Shown: piece by piece, positions 19,437 to 30,342 of the stretch
Position numbering within the stretch: position 1 is the first letter of the stretch
Layout of the letters: every line of letters begins with the position of its first letter
Position numbers and translations under genes: made by a program
From: Flammulina velutipes
Taxonomy: Eukaryota > Basidiomycota > Agaricomycetes > Agaricales > Physalacriaceae
Assembly: GCA_011800155.1 (NCBI GenBank)
Contig: CM022374.1
Span: 1,054,001 to 1,118,000 of the forward strand
Direction of reading: 5' to 3'
DNA length: 64,000 nucleotides
The notes under the pieces: generated by a model
What the model was told of the DNA's origin: nothing
The model's database searches: none
What the model saw: the letters and a program-made list of their open reading frames with translations, nothing else

Positions 19437-21986
19437 TTATAAGTTAGTCGTCTCTTGTCGAATAAAATACTGCACTCCAGGTGGAATATCCATGCCAACT
19501 GCAAGCATATCCTCCACCACCCTCTTCACGCTTTGCACATGGAAAGAATCACCAGGGCGTGCAACATACACCGGGCCCTCCCCGCTAACCATCTCCTCCT
19601 TCAGCGACTGCAGCCAGTCCCTCGGGCTCTCCAGCAGCTTACGATGCACCAATGCCTTCAGCACCGTCTCGTAAAACCTCTTATCCGGAATCGGATGCTG
19701 CGCTGCCCCACCTACCACCATCCGCAAATTCCTCGCTTCTTTCTCTATCTCAGCAAACTCTTCCTTCATCGCCCCGTCCATAAGCTCCAGGTAAATCGCA
19801 AAGGCTGATCTCCTGCCAACAACACATCGCAGCTCGCTTCTGCCCCTGCCCATCCTCATGCCCGGCGACGAGACAAGGTCATACCCCCAACCCTTCACTA
19901 TCGGATTCTTGCCTGTATACCACGCCTCAGCCGCATAACCACGAACCATTGCAGTGTACGCCTGAATAGGCAACCTCCATGGCTTCCTCGAAGGGTTAGT
20001 CGTCTCCTCCCAACTAGCCCGCTCAGCATGCTTCGCCAGACCCCAAACGCGCTCAGCCAATCCAACATTCCCTCCACGCATCAGTCCCGTAATCAAAACG
20101 GAGAAGAACCGCGGTCCGTACGCCACCCCGCGACGAATGTACTGCTCTTCGACGGCCTCTCCCTTCCGAGTGCCATGGCCAGATGACTTTCCGACCAAAG
20201 AGGGAGTAAAGACGTCGAGGTATGACAGGCGCGGAAAGACTTTGTGCATCACCTCTGTAATGCCCCCAAAGTTGCGCGTTTCGGTCATGTGGACAATGGA
20301 CGAGGTAAGGGTGTAGATATCTGGCATCTTCACTTCATCACTAGGGATTACAGGGAATACCAGCGGGGCAGTGGCAGCGGGGGACAACAAAACATCGGAG
20401 TTTGCGAGCTTCATGACCACGGTGCGCTGTTCCGGAGTAAGACCTAGGCGCTTCATGTACGCTTCGTCTTGCAGGATGAGGAGGGCGGCGTCAGAGATGT
20501 CCATTCGTCCAATCCGTGTACCCGATCGAATGAGGATGTTGTAAGTCGTCAAATCGGGAGTCAAAGGTTTAGTACGTTCGACTATGTGTGATAGAACTTT
20601 GGTTGCCTGGGCTGTCGACTTTTGTTTGTTGAGGACATGATGAAGTAGGGTATTGCAGCTATGAAGGTCGAGCGGAGGGAGCATCTTCCCTGTGACTCTC
20701 CGTTGAGGAAGATCAGACACGGGTCGGCGATGGTCGGAGGTTTGGCCTTGCAGTCGCCTGTGGTTGGTAGCTGGCCTTTGAAGAGACGGTAAACTTTCGA
20801 CCAATCGGTCGAGAACGCGATGAAAGTACTCGTAGGCGACTACACGTCGCGGCTTGCCATTCTGGTCCAAGATCCAGACTTTTCTATCGACCTTGGGACA
20901 GTTGTACATCACCCGAAGGAGAGGGGCGACGTCAGCGAACGGAAGTTGGCGGAGGTCGAGGAGTACGACGAGGTTGGCAAGTGCCTGTAGTGACGAGTCG
21001 AAATCAACACGAGATTTCGCGTCATCCTGGTGGTTAGACAGCCGATCGTTAATGGATTTGAGGATGCTCTGCATAGCGATAGAAGATGGGTAGGTAGAGA
21101 CCTCGCGAAGGTGCTGGTAGGACGTGGCGAGTTGCTGAGGCTCCTCCGCCTGCAAGTCAGCGCCGGCATTGACCATGGCCTCAAGGTCAGCTGCGACCGC
21201 CTCTTTCATCTCCCAGCAATGAACGATTGCTGCGAATATGAGTGTACCAAGGATGATTTCGGTTTGGAGTAGGCATGACTGGAGAAACATGGAGAACATG
21301 GCGTCTGTCCGGCGCTGGCGAAAGACGCGCGCGCCCTCAAGCAGATGCATAACACAGTTGAGATTGGCGTTCTGAGGCCTGGGCTCGAGGATGGAAGGGG
21401 AGGTCAGACGCGCGCGGAGGCCGTGAAATATAACCGCGTGCTCCTCAACAATCATCGAGGGTTTCGTTGTCGTGAAGACGTGCACGACGCTCTCGAGGGT
21501 GCGGCGGTGAATGGGAATACTGTTTTGCATCATCCAATGGCAAACTTTTTGAGCGCGGTTGGCATAGCCCTTGCGTAGGAGGGCGTGGATGAGGACATGG
21601 CAAGACAAGCGGGATTTTAACGAGGGTGGTAACGGGATGGCAGTCTTTTGAGCATATGGTTCAAACAAGCGGATGAGCTCGGCATTCTGGGTCTGCTCTG
21701 CGAATCCGACAAGCTGAGAGTGATGGATAGAGTTGAAGATGTGGTATGCGCCACGCATGTCCGAGTTTTCGACACATAGACGGATGGCTTGGGATGCTCC
21801 GAGGGAGATCTGGGAGGGAGAGAAGTTGGAGAGGGATGCAGAATCGGACGAGGGCGGAGGCGGTGCTTGAACGCTAGGAGAGAGCACACGCGCAGACAGT
21901 GCAGAGAATTTCTTGTGCTCGATGTATGTCCATCGTCGCATTCTCAACGCTCGAGTTATGGCGCTGGTTGGCCAATTCCATCGCAT
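19437..21986 (-). CDS. Pentatricopeptide-repeat (PPR) protein, probably mitochondrial
   Basis: Single-exon gene of 849 residues. The start chosen is the ATG at 21984-21986 (MRWNWPTSAITRALRMRRW); upstream in-frame codons contain no ATG. The N-terminus is rich in Arg, Ser and Ala with few acids, as in a mitochondrial presequence. Degenerate 35-residue helical repeats run through the protein, for example CHVLIHALLRKGYANRAQKVC, TYNILIRSGTRIGRMDISDAAL and FFSVLITGLMRGGNVGLAERVWGLA. PPR proteins bind specific RNA sequences and control organelle mRNA stability or translation. No SMR or editing domain is visible. It is divergent, with 169 bases between start codons, from an Aim23/IF3-like gene that is also mitochondrial, so a shared promoter is likely. 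It is intronless among neighbours that mostly carry many introns. Confidence 0.78.
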   Translation of the reverse strand: MRWNWPTSAITRALRMRRWTYIEHKKFSALSARVLSPSVQAPPPPSSDSASLSNFSPSQISLGASQAIRLCVENSDMRGAYHIFNSIHHSQLVGFAEQTQNAELIRLFEPYAQKTAIPLPPSLKSRLSCHVLIHALLRKGYANRAQKVCHWMMQNSIPIHRRTLESVVHVFTTTKPSMIVEEHAVIFHGLRARLTSPSILEPRPQNANLNCVMHLLEGARVFRQRRTDAMFSMFLQSCLLQTEIILGTLIFAAIVHCWEMKEAVAADLEAMVNAGADLQAEEPQQLATSYQHLREVSTYPSSIAMQSILKSINDRLSNHQDDAKSRVDFDSSLQALANLVVLLDLRQLPFADVAPLLRVMYNCPKVDRKVWILDQNGKPRRVVAYEYFHRVLDRLVESLPSLQRPATNHRRLQGQTSDHRRPVSDLPQRRVTGKMLPPLDLHSCNTLLHHVLNKQKSTAQATKVLSHIVERTKPLTPDLTTYNILIRSGTRIGRMDISDAALLILQDEAYMKRLGLTPEQRTVVMKLANSDVLLSPAATAPLVFPVIPSDEVKMPDIYTLTSSIVHMTETRNFGGITEVMHKVFPRLSYLDVFTPSLVGKSSGHGTRKGEAVEEQYIRRGVAYGPRFFSVLITGLMRGGNVGLAERVWGLAKHAERASWEETTNPSRKPWRLPIQAYTAMVRGYAAEAWYTGKNPIVKGWGYDLVSSPGMRMGRGRSELRCVVGRRSAFAIYLELMDGAMKEEFAEIEKEARNLRMVVGGAAQHPIPDKRFYETVLKALVHRKLLESPRDWLQSLKEEMVSGEGPVYVARPGDSFHVQSVKRVVEDMLAVGMDIPPGVQYFIRQETTNL

Positions 21987-22155
21987 AGAAATGCTATCAT
22001 GCCTGTAAGATGTTAACAAAGTAAGGGAACTGGACGATGAGCACGCACGTCCAGCGTCAAACTTGTCGTCGTCGTTGAGGTTAACAGTTTCCGGGAAATG
22101 CCGGGGCTCTTGTAAATTACGGACCGAGTCCAGTCCAGACTCTTCATGCTCTCAA

Positions 22156-22752
22156 ATGGCGTCGTTCATTGTATTCCGTAAGGCAGTCGCTCGACTTGCT
22201 CTAAATACCCCTCGCCATCTCCACTACTCTCCCATTCTGTCCTCCAAATACCGCCAGAAAATACCCTACGAACGCGCATGGCTCGCAGAACAAGGCCAAG
22301 CCCTGCGCGAGGTCGACGTTGAAGAATTCCGCCAATCCCTCACCCCAGAGCAGAAAATTGAAATAGCGACAACGGAGCCTCGCGTTATTATCAAGGTCGT
22401 CGACCGCGAACTGAAACGCGAGAAGGAAAAGGAGCTCAAGGTGGCGAAACAAGAGCGCACGCGCAAGAACGAACGCAAGGAGATTCAGTTCAGCTGGAGC
22501 GTGGCACCTGGAGATATCGCTCACAAGATGAAGAGCATCAAGAAGGAATTGGAGAAGGGTGCAAAGGTGGACATTGTCTTCTCTCCCAAGAAGAAGACAA
22601 CGCCTCCAGAAAAGGCAGAGATGGAGAAGCGGCTGCAGGAAATTGAGGACGAGCTGGAAGAATTCGGGAAACCGTGGCGGGATCGAGAAATCATTGCGCA
22701 CAGAGGCATTGCTGCCACCTTTCTTCGTGGCGTTCACGCGGAGGGAGATTGA
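22156..22752 (+). CDS. AIM23: Mitochondrial translation initiation factor IF3-like (Aim23)
   Basis: Single-exon gene from the ATG at 22156 to the TGA at 22750-22752, 198 residues. The N-terminus (MASFIVFRKAVARLALNTPRH) is a typical mitochondrial targeting peptide. The C-terminal half has the IF3 pattern: K-E-I-Q-F-S-W-S-V-A-P-G-D-I-A-H-K-M followed by a VDIVFSPKKK strand, matching KxI(Q/R)...DxxxKxxxxxxFL..G..V.. of IF3-C. A lysine/glutamate-rich linker precedes it. Aim23 is the fungal mitochondrial IF3, which helps select the initiator tRNA on the small ribosomal subunit. A frame open further upstream (from 22063) lacks an ATG and covers the promoter shared with the PPR gene. Confidence 0.8.
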   Translation: MASFIVFRKAVARLALNTPRHLHYSPILSSKYRQKIPYERAWLAEQGQALREVDVEEFRQSLTPEQKIEIATTEPRVIIKVVDRELKREKEKELKVAKQERTRKNERKEIQFSWSVAPGDIAHKMKSIKKELEKGAKVDIVFSPKKKTTPPEKAEMEKRLQEIEDELEEFGKPWRDREIIAHRGIAATFLRGVHAEGD

Positions 22753-22910
22753 CTGTAGTATCCCAGTCGTGAATGCATCGTTGTTGTGGCGCACATCTCT
22801 ATCAGTCCGCTGACCTTCGGCAGCTACTCCGGGAACCTGAATAGCCGAGTAGTACCCATGATCAGCACTCTTAAATTCGCGAACTGACATCTCTTCCTCT
22901 AGCTTTGACC

Positions 22911-24525
22911 ATGTCCCAGACAGCACAACGCGTATTTATCATTGGCGGAGGATGCACTGCGTTCATCAAGGTATGTCTCTCAGAGTTTTGTTTATATATT
23001 GCTAACACCTGTATAGCCCAGAGGATTGCGCACTACCGAGGACGTGAGTACCTTGTATCAAGTCATAAGTACTACTTGTCTTACTCGACGATAGATGGGC
23101 CTTGAAGCGGCCACTAAAGCCCTTCTTGACGCCGGTATTACCTACGATGACATTGAGCTCGCTAGCGTCGGCTATTGTTACGGTGATTCTACTGCAGGCC
23201 AAGTCCGTTGATTCTCTCCTTTCCCGATAATGAAGCTAAATCATTTCAGAGGGCACTCTACGCACTTGGATTAACTTCCATCCCAATTACGAACGTCAAC
23301 AATAATTGTTCCACCGGCTCTACCGCGTTGTATCTAGCGAGTTCCGCCGTCCGTTATGGCCAGGCTTCTTGCGCTCTTGCGCTCGGCTTCGAGCAGATGC
23401 GACCTGGTAGCCTTGGGAGCAACTTCCCAGACCGCCCACCGCCCCTCGCGTTACTGAATCAACGCAGCGCAGAAGCTGAAGAAGAACTCGGCGGAAACCA
23501 CGGGCCCGGCGCACCACGCATGTTCGATAATGCGGCCAAAGAATACTTCAAACGGTACGGTGGTGGGATAGAAGACCTGGCGAAAATTGCGAGCAAGAAC
23601 CACAAACATTCGGTCAATAATCCTTACAGCCAATTCCAAAATGGATGGAGCGTGGAACAGGTACTCGACGGAAAGAAGATCACAGACCAATTGACGGTCT
23701 TTATGTGCAGTCCAACCTCGGATGGCGCGGCGTGTTGCGTACTGGCGAACGAGGAGTTTGTGCATAAACATGGGTTGGAGAATCAGGCGATTGAGCTTGT
23801 GGCTACCGCGCTTCAGACTGATACGCTCTCCGCGTATGAGAATATGGACGCGATGGACATTGTAGGATATGGTATGACACGTTCGTGCGCCGACAAAGTA
23901 TTTGCCGATGCACATGCTAGCAGGGAGGACGTAGGTGTGGTCGAACTACACGATTGTTTTTCTGCCAACGAGGTACGGAGCCTGTTTTTGACATGTGTAT
24001 CTATACCAATTGATCTTATTTTGCAGCTCGTCACGTACGACGCTCTCAGACTATGTCCTGATGGAGGCGCATTGGACATGGTAAGGAAGGGAGACAACAC
24101 GTATGGCGGAAAGTATGTCATCAATCCCAGTGGTGGACTCGAAGCCAAAGGACACCCACTCGGTGCTACTGGACTTGGAATGCATTTCTACATCACTAGT
24201 ATGTTCTTGGCTTATGTTTTGCGTTGATCTAACGATACATGTAGTGCAACTACGAAACTGGGCGGGTCCTATGCAAGCACCCAACCTCTTTCCAGCCTCA
24301 AATCCGCAGGGGAAGTATGGGTTGGTACATAATCTTGGGCTTGGTGGCGCTGTAGTTGTGTCTCTTCTCCGGCGTCCAGAATTCTTCAAAGAAGGCGGGA
24401 AGGACGGGAGAGACAGGTTGGGATATAACCATGCTCATATCTGCCGGCCTGTGTCTATGGGCGATGTGGACAAGGTCAAATCCAAGATGTCGTCGTCGTT
24501 CATTCTAGCAGCAGCTAAACTGTAA
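22911..24525 (+). CDS. Peroxisomal SCP2/SCPx-type thiolase
   Basis: Starts at the ATG at 22911 ([14 protein letters not shown]) and ends at the TAA at 24523-24525, with five or six exons. The thiolase landmarks are present: the nucleophilic Cys in [14 protein letters not shown], the HDCFSANE His motif and the C-terminal [11 protein letters not shown] loop. Organisation and length (about 450 residues, N-terminal IIGGGCTAF) follow the SCP2/sterol-carrier thiolase branch rather than POT1. The C-terminus is -AKL, a type-1 peroxisomal targeting signal. This indicates a peroxisomal 3-ketoacyl-CoA thiolase acting on branched or straight chains in beta-oxidation. No SCP2 lipid-binding domain is fused at the C-terminus. 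Confidence 0.88.
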
Positions 24526-24562
24526 ACTGTATTGTACGCCACCAATGGGTCTTTCAGAGTGT

Positions 24563-24669
24563 GCTGATTTCGCTGATTTCGCTCGGCGGTCAAATTTGAA
24601 ATTATAATCGCGCCTTTGGCAACGTCGGTCTCGAAGCAGAGCGAAATAAACGAAATCAGCGAAATCGGC
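24563..24669. repeat. Imperfect inverted repeat downstream of the thiolase gene
   Basis: The left arm at 24563-24584 contains two direct copies of GCTGATTTC. The right arm at 24639-24669 is its near reverse complement, with an insertion of a few bases, and contains CGAAATCAGCGAAATC. The ~54-base loop is AT-rich at first, then GC-rich. It could form a hairpin in the 3' UTR or be a remnant of a small inverted-repeat element. Confidence 0.6.
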
Positions 24670-24756
24670 CTGGTATAATTTCGCGTGGGATTCGCGTGAC
24701 GCAATGATCGCGTCCTTGAATCGAGAGACTGAATCGCTTTTTGAACTGCAACCACG

Positions 24757-26080
24757 ATGCACTCGCTCCCACCAGAATGGGCGTGGCCTCTCCAGTTCTG
24801 TGCAGCATCAACTGTCGGAACGTACATTGCCTCTGTGCTTACAGGAAACGTCTCCCAGGTTGGTTCTTGTAGTATTGCAACGAAGTAGCTGTTCTAATTA
24901 ATCGCCCCAGGTTGACCGCGTCTGGACATTCTTGCCCACAATTTACTCAGCGTACTTTGCGCTGCTTCCCCTCTGGCCACGATACAAACAGCCATTCCCA
25001 CTGTGTCCATATGTGCCCGAGGAGCTCTCCCTTGCGGCAACCGAGTACAGTCCTCGCGCTCTCGTCATGTTTGGCTTGACAGTTGCCTGGATGACCAGGT
25101 ACATTACCCACTATACGCTACGATGTCGATAAACTCATGCATCCAACAGACTGAGCTACAACACCTACCGTCGTGGCCTTTTCAGCTTCAGCGACGAAGA
25201 TTATCGCTGGGTCGTACTTCGCAGAAAGATCCCTACCTGGGCTTTCCAAGTCATCAACATTTCCTTCATTGCCTGCATTCAAAATGTGCTGCTCCTTCTC
25301 CTGGGCTTGCCCACGTACATCGCTGCCGCCAAGCAACCCCATACAGCTCTGACCACATCCGACGTTATCCTTGCTCTTCTATCATTGGCAACTTTGGTCG
25401 TCGAGTTTACTTCAGACAATCAGCAGTACTCCTTCCAAACATTCAAGCACTCTTACCTCAACGGAACTGGACAATACGACGAGGCGCAGCAGTGGCCCGG
25501 ATCCCGTCTCGCTTGGACACCTGCGGACGCGAAGCGCGGCTTCCTCACGCGGGGACTGTGGGCTTGGTCTCGCCACCCAAACTTCACCTGCGAACAGTTG
25601 TTCTGGGTAAGCGTTGTCTGTCACGTATCTAACTAGGTACTGATATAGTGTCTTTAGTGGCTCAACGCTCTGTTCCCTGTCCTGACACCTGACCCTCCCG
25701 CCGTGCCGACTTACACTCTCCAGGAAATAGTCTTCTTCTTCAAATCAACTATTTCCTACTTGTCCAAGACGCCTTTCTACGAGATTGAAAGGAAACACTT
25801 GTACGATGTGGTCGCACGATTTGCATATCCATTGTGGCCATTGACGTCGGCTATCTGCCTGTCTCTTCTCTTTTTTTCCTCCACGTTGTTCACGGAGGAG
25901 ATAACGCGCTCTAAATATCCATTATACGCGATCTATCAGCGACGAGTTGCTATGTTTGGGTTCATCAAGACGCTGGAGATGTCACTCTATTATAGCATCC
26001 TTGGCGGTGAGAAGAAGGCGGAGGTTGATGATGTTCTGTGGGGATCCGACACCGGGAAAGGGAAAGGAAAGGAGGAATAG
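24757..26080 (+). CDS. DUF1295 / steroid 5-alpha-reductase-like membrane protein
   Basis: Starts at the ATG at 24757 (MHSLPPEWAWPLQF) and ends at the TAG at 26078-26080, with four exons. The protein is polytopic. The DUF1295 signatures are the VDRVWTFLPT entry, then MTRLSYNTYRRGLF, EDYRWVVLR and the characteristic SRHPNFTCEQLFWW near the NADPH-binding end of 3-oxo-5-alpha-steroid 4-dehydrogenase folds. The C-terminal tail is lysine/glycine-rich and cytosolic. The family is predicted to reduce lipid or steroid double bonds in the ER; no substrate is established for this fungal branch. It follows the peroxisomal thiolase on the same strand by 230 bases. Confidence 0.8.
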
Positions 26081-26402
26081 ATCATTCGTTCGTTCTTATT
26101 CGCTCCGTGGAAGTTTTTCAATATCGTTCTTGGTCAAAGTTGTTTTCGCTACATTACAAACTCGTCACTCGCGTATTTAAATTGCATTGGGTTGTATCAT
26201 TACTTGGTATACTTACAGTACTCAGTACGTAGGTCGAATCATCATGATCACGCTTACACTCCGGTTGCCACTGACTTAACTTAGAAGGGAAGGAATTTTC
26301 GGAGCTGTAGGTGCTGCGCACCCTGCGCAGCTGTAGCTGCTGCTCATCTCGGACAGGTACTTATAGGTATACGTCTACGACAGCCACTCTCACTGGGCCC
26401 CC
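26081..26402. other. Intergenic region before the GNAT gene
   Basis: Nothing coding. Near 26308-26345 is a GC-rich stretch with short palindromes (GTGCTGCGCAC, CTGCGCAG) and repeated AGCTGTAG units, immediately upstream of the acetyltransferase start. Confidence 0.4.
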
Positions 26403-27033
26403 ATGTTCCAAACTACTCGTCTCTCCATCCGACCATTCGAGGACGGAGATACCCAAAACGTCGATGACCTATGGACGGACCCGCGCGTCGACCCTTCACG
26501 GACGGCGAGCACGATGGAGCTCCTTGTCGACAAACTGCACTCAAAGCGATCACTCCTTTTCGTCATCCTGGAGACGCTCGACACGAAAGAGTTTGTAGGG
26601 ATGAGCACAATGGCGCGAGACGGCGAATGGGGGATCATGATTCGGCCGGAGATGTGGGGGAGGGGATTTGGGCGGGAGGTCGCGCATTGGTCGTTGGAGT
26701 ACGCGTTTATGGACCTTCAGCTGGGGGAGGTGAATTTGAGGGTGTTGGAGGAGAATGTGAGAGCGGAGAGGCTGTATCGGAGTATGTGAGTTATTTTATA
26801 TTTATTCAAGTTTTGTTCGTTTGTTGACGCGACGCCGTAGAGGGTTTACTGAGATCGGACGATGGGCTGGAGTTGTTCAGATGATATACACAAAGGCGAG
26901 TTGGGAGCATATGGCTCGGACGAGATATAGTGAGGGCTCAGAAAAACAACGGACACCATCATCAGTTTATTTAATTTCTTCATCCTGCGGGCAGGATTCC
27001 GTTTACTATAATAATTCGTATGTACCTGTTTAA
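26403..27033 (+). CDS. GNAT-family N-acetyltransferase
   Basis: Two exons: ATG at 26403, one intron with a GTGAGT donor (about 26786-26840), stop at 27031-27033. The protein opens MFQTTRLSIRPFEDGDTQNV, the beta1-alpha1 start of RimJ/RimL-like acetyltransferases. It continues through the acetyl-CoA-binding segment RPEMWGRGFGREVAHW and L-R-V-L-E-E-N-V-R-A-E-R-L-Y-R-S. The splice restores the canonical N-x-R-A-x-x-L-Y-x-x-x-G-F ending (YRSIGFTEIGRWAG). The last 30 residues are unusually hydrophilic for the family and may be read through from former 3' sequence. The substrate is unknown. Confidence 0.75.
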
Positions 27034-27197
27034 TACCACTCCCAACTTGTAACCCACAATACCCAATATTGAATGTGGCGCCACATCAGACTCCTGGCGA
27101 TTGAGCAGTTGTAGACTGACGAGTCTGCGACATTGCTACAGCACTGGGATCACCATAAACGTCGCTCGCTCGCTAAATTATATACATCCTATGTACA

Positions 27198-29747
27198 TCA
27201 CTTCTCTACTTCGGGAAGAACGCCATCTTCCCCGAAACCATCTTGACCATTGTGTGGCCCTTTCGCTTTCGCAAGCCAATATTGCCTATTCCTGTCCCCA
27301 TTCTTGCTCCTAGGCTTTATAACCTTCTCCCTCGAGGCCACATCATCCACATCCGCATCCTCGCCAATCCCATTAGACAGAAGAAAGTCCCTCTCCATCT
27401 CGCCATCTTCCTCAGCATCAGTATCATCATCGTCCGTGGTGTACAGGGACTCGTCCAATCGCCGCCTCTTGCGTGGAGGCGGTCTGCCCCTCTCCTTCTC
27501 CTCTCGGTTCCCTATACCGTATCGCCCACTCTCCTCCTCGTCTTCGTCGTCACGCGAACGCTTGTGCCCGTGTGGTGCATCCTCTTCATGGTCACTTTCC
27601 ATCTCCATATCCGACGATATCGAAACAGGCGAAGGCACCGATGCTTTCTTCCCATTGCTGTTACTGACCGATCCGTTGTGCACCTTTGCCAAGGGCTGTA
27701 CGCCCAAGATACGATGCAGCTCTCCCGAATCATAGACCTCTGTGACCACGCGGCGTTGATTGATAGTCTGTTTCTATTCAGTACAGGCGCCTCCGAAATT
27801 TTGGTAAAATAGACACGCACCTCTTGAGGGACAGTCATAATGCTGGATAGGATACTCAGATCTTCCGGGTCGTAACGTTCTCGTAGAGATACAGCCTGAC
27901 CAGATCGCCGTGCATTGAGGATACCAGCTTTTTGGTACACTGTGGAGGTCAAGATGCTATGTGCACCAGCCATAGTCGCCTTGACCTTGCTGAACCCAAA
28001 CGAGCCAGCAGAAATATCGTTCGCTAGGCAATTCATCAGCCCATCTCACGCAAGTAAGCTGGAGGACGTACATGGATCAGCTGGGTCTTCAATTGACAAC
28101 ATAAGCCCCTTGTAATCGTTATACCACCCTCTCTGCCTCTTGCTGAAATACGTTCCTCCATCACGTATAGAAATCCCGGTCTCACCATAGTTGAAAAAGC
28201 ACCCATACAGCTCGAAGAACTCCATGACCAGCACGCCCACATTGCGCTCAACGTCGATCTCCGAGTTGCGTATCTTCGGGTGCATCTGTAGGAAGCTGAT
28301 GACCAAACACACGATGGCATATGAGCCCAGTCCGCCGGTGTAGACTTCGTTCATGCTGCGCTGGCTGAGAAAGAGCTTGACGATGAGGACGAGGGACCGG
28401 AGAGCAAGGCATTGCTCGCCATGCATACGGCTCAGGAAGCCATTGATCATCTCCACACCAACCAATCCATTGGCTTGGTTGATACTGATGTCGACATGGA
28501 ACATGCCAAGCGTCGTAACAAACTTGACAATTGGGACGCGAGCTTTGGCGATGATGCTCACGCGATCTGTTACGCCTGCGCGCTTGAGCGTGCTTGCAAG
28601 GGCGTGCAGCACCTTGACGCGGTCGTTGTAGGCCATGGAGTCGGATATGATAACTAAATCGATATCACTGTGATAAAAAAAGTAAGATTTGGCGTCGAAA
28701 GAAATGAATTGCAAGGCGAACCCAGATGGCAGGTAAAGTTTTGTAGCGTAGCTTCCGAACGGTTCAACGCGTGCGTCCCCGAATTGTGACACGACAGCGT
28801 TGCGAATGCGCTGAACGACGAGGCCGCGGATTTCGTCTTCCTCTGGTGTCGGTGACATCCATTTCGTGAACGCGGACACTTCCTGGAATAGTCTGCGGGA
28901 TTGTTAGTGTGTTATTTGCAAGGACATAATGGCGAGACACATACACTTCTGCTATATTGTTGCATTTGTCAAATTCCACACCTTCAAGCCATGGTATTCG
29001 CCTTCGGCTGGAATAGCGAGATTGAGGCTCGTACTTGGCCCTTTCTCGTCGTCGTTCATCTGCTCTGTCGAGACTGCGCGCGCGTCGTTTCCCTCTGTCC
29101 CATTCTCGTTCTGTTGGCTCTGTTTGGAGTTAATATGCGGGATGTTGATCTAGGCGTGTACTCACTGTCTTCTGGAGTGACATCCTCGCCCTTTTCATCC
29201 TCAGAGTCCACAAAGCTAATAAAATCTGCACCGGTACCAAGAGGACCACTCTTCAGTGATGCATCCGGTGCCTCATCTCTCTCTAAAAAGTGCGTAAGAA
29301 ACTGCAGCAGTGTAACGGTAATTACATACCTTTTCCCTTTTTCTTCCTTCGTTTCGTCCTGTCATCTTTCTCGAAATTCTTTTTCTCCTTCTTTTCTCGT
29401 TTTGGGCTACGAGAACGTCGTCTTGAATCCTTTTCCTGGTCCGAGTCCACCAGGTCGATGAAATCCACGCCGTTTCCGAATTCTGGAGCTTCCCCATCTA
29501 CACCATTTCGCCCGTATTTCTTGTCCCTCCTGCTCCGTCTAGATGATCTTGGCTCGCTAGGAGGTTGTGGTAGGTCCGCAGGCTTCGATGGGATATCCAA
29601 AGTCACTTTTGAGGTTGAGGGAAGCGTAGAGGCGGTGACACGGTTCCTCCTGATTTTGGGTCGAGATTTCGATGGTTCCGGCGTGCTTGTACGCGATGAA
29701 ATCCGCTTTGGTTTGTTAAGGCGTTGTGGCGATTCAATAGTCGCCAT
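27198..29747 (-). CDS. TRF4: Non-canonical poly(A) polymerase, Trf4/Cid14/PAPD5 type
   Basis: Read from the ATG at 29745-29747 (MATIESPQRLNKPKR) to the TGA at 27198-27200, with about seven exons. The N-terminal ~190 residues are basic and disordered. The nucleotidyltransferase core follows: F-G-S-Y-A-T-K-L-Y-L-P-S-G joined by splicing to DIDLVI, which holds the catalytic Asp pair. KFVTTLGMFHVDISINQ with the third Asp comes next. The PAP-associated domain then follows (GGLGSYAIVCLVISFLQMHP, FFELYGCFFNY and LSIEDPADP). The C-terminal tail is acidic and Ser/Lys-rich. In yeasts this enzyme is the TRAMP polymerase that adds short A-tails to aberrant nuclear RNAs for exosome decay; a nuclear location fits the basic termini. 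Confidence 0.88.
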
Positions 29748-30342
29748 GCGTGAACGTGAGATGGTGAGAGTAAAAGTCAAGGATTTGCCTGGATTTGCCG
29801 CTTTCGGCTTGTTCAATTCTCCGCGCCGCCACCATCTTATCCTTGCGCTGCAACTCTAATTTCATTCCAGGAATGGCTGGGGACCTACGCTGTAGACTCT
29901 GGGAGCTCAGATATTTCACACCTTATTTCTTAGAACGATGACTTGACTGAACAGTTCAGACTGCTCTTCTAGATCTGCTGGGCAACTGGGAGGAAAATCT
30001 TAGGCATCTGTGTTCATTTTCTCTCAGCAGGATGGATGATGCTATGAACGGAATCTTCTCTGAAGGCGGGATATTTTTGCAAGAAAAGCCTCATGCAAGG
30101 GTCCACAAACAGAAAAGACATCCAGCTTGGTATTGACTTTTAACTGGCTTATACTAACTCAGACTGAATAGATGAAGAATGAGTCAAAAACAAATTATCC
30201 AATAAACATTCGCGTCTGGTCGAGGAGAATTATATATACACCACATCATCCGAATCGGTGAGTAATTACTACACCAAAAGTCCATCATTATTCTACAGCA
30301 TCCGAGACCGTTCTCAATGCCAGCATCCACGGTCCCTCTTTC
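29748..30342. other. Intergenic region, poly(A) polymerase promoter side
   Basis: About 600 bases, AT-rich, with a TATATATA run near 30231. No frame with domain or splice support; presumably promoter of the polymerase gene and terminator of the following minus-strand gene. Confidence 0.4.

Noticed and set aside
22201..22926. 241-residue minus-strand ORF
   Set aside because: Complete antisense of the Aim23/IF3-like gene, whose codons make a coherent targeting peptide and IF3 domain.
27243..27812. Plus-strand ORFs of 160-190 residues rich in hydrophobic residues
   Set aside because: They are antisense shadows of the acidic, Asp/Glu-rich C-terminal tail of the Trf4-like polymerase; complements of acidic codons read as Leu, Phe, Val and Ser.
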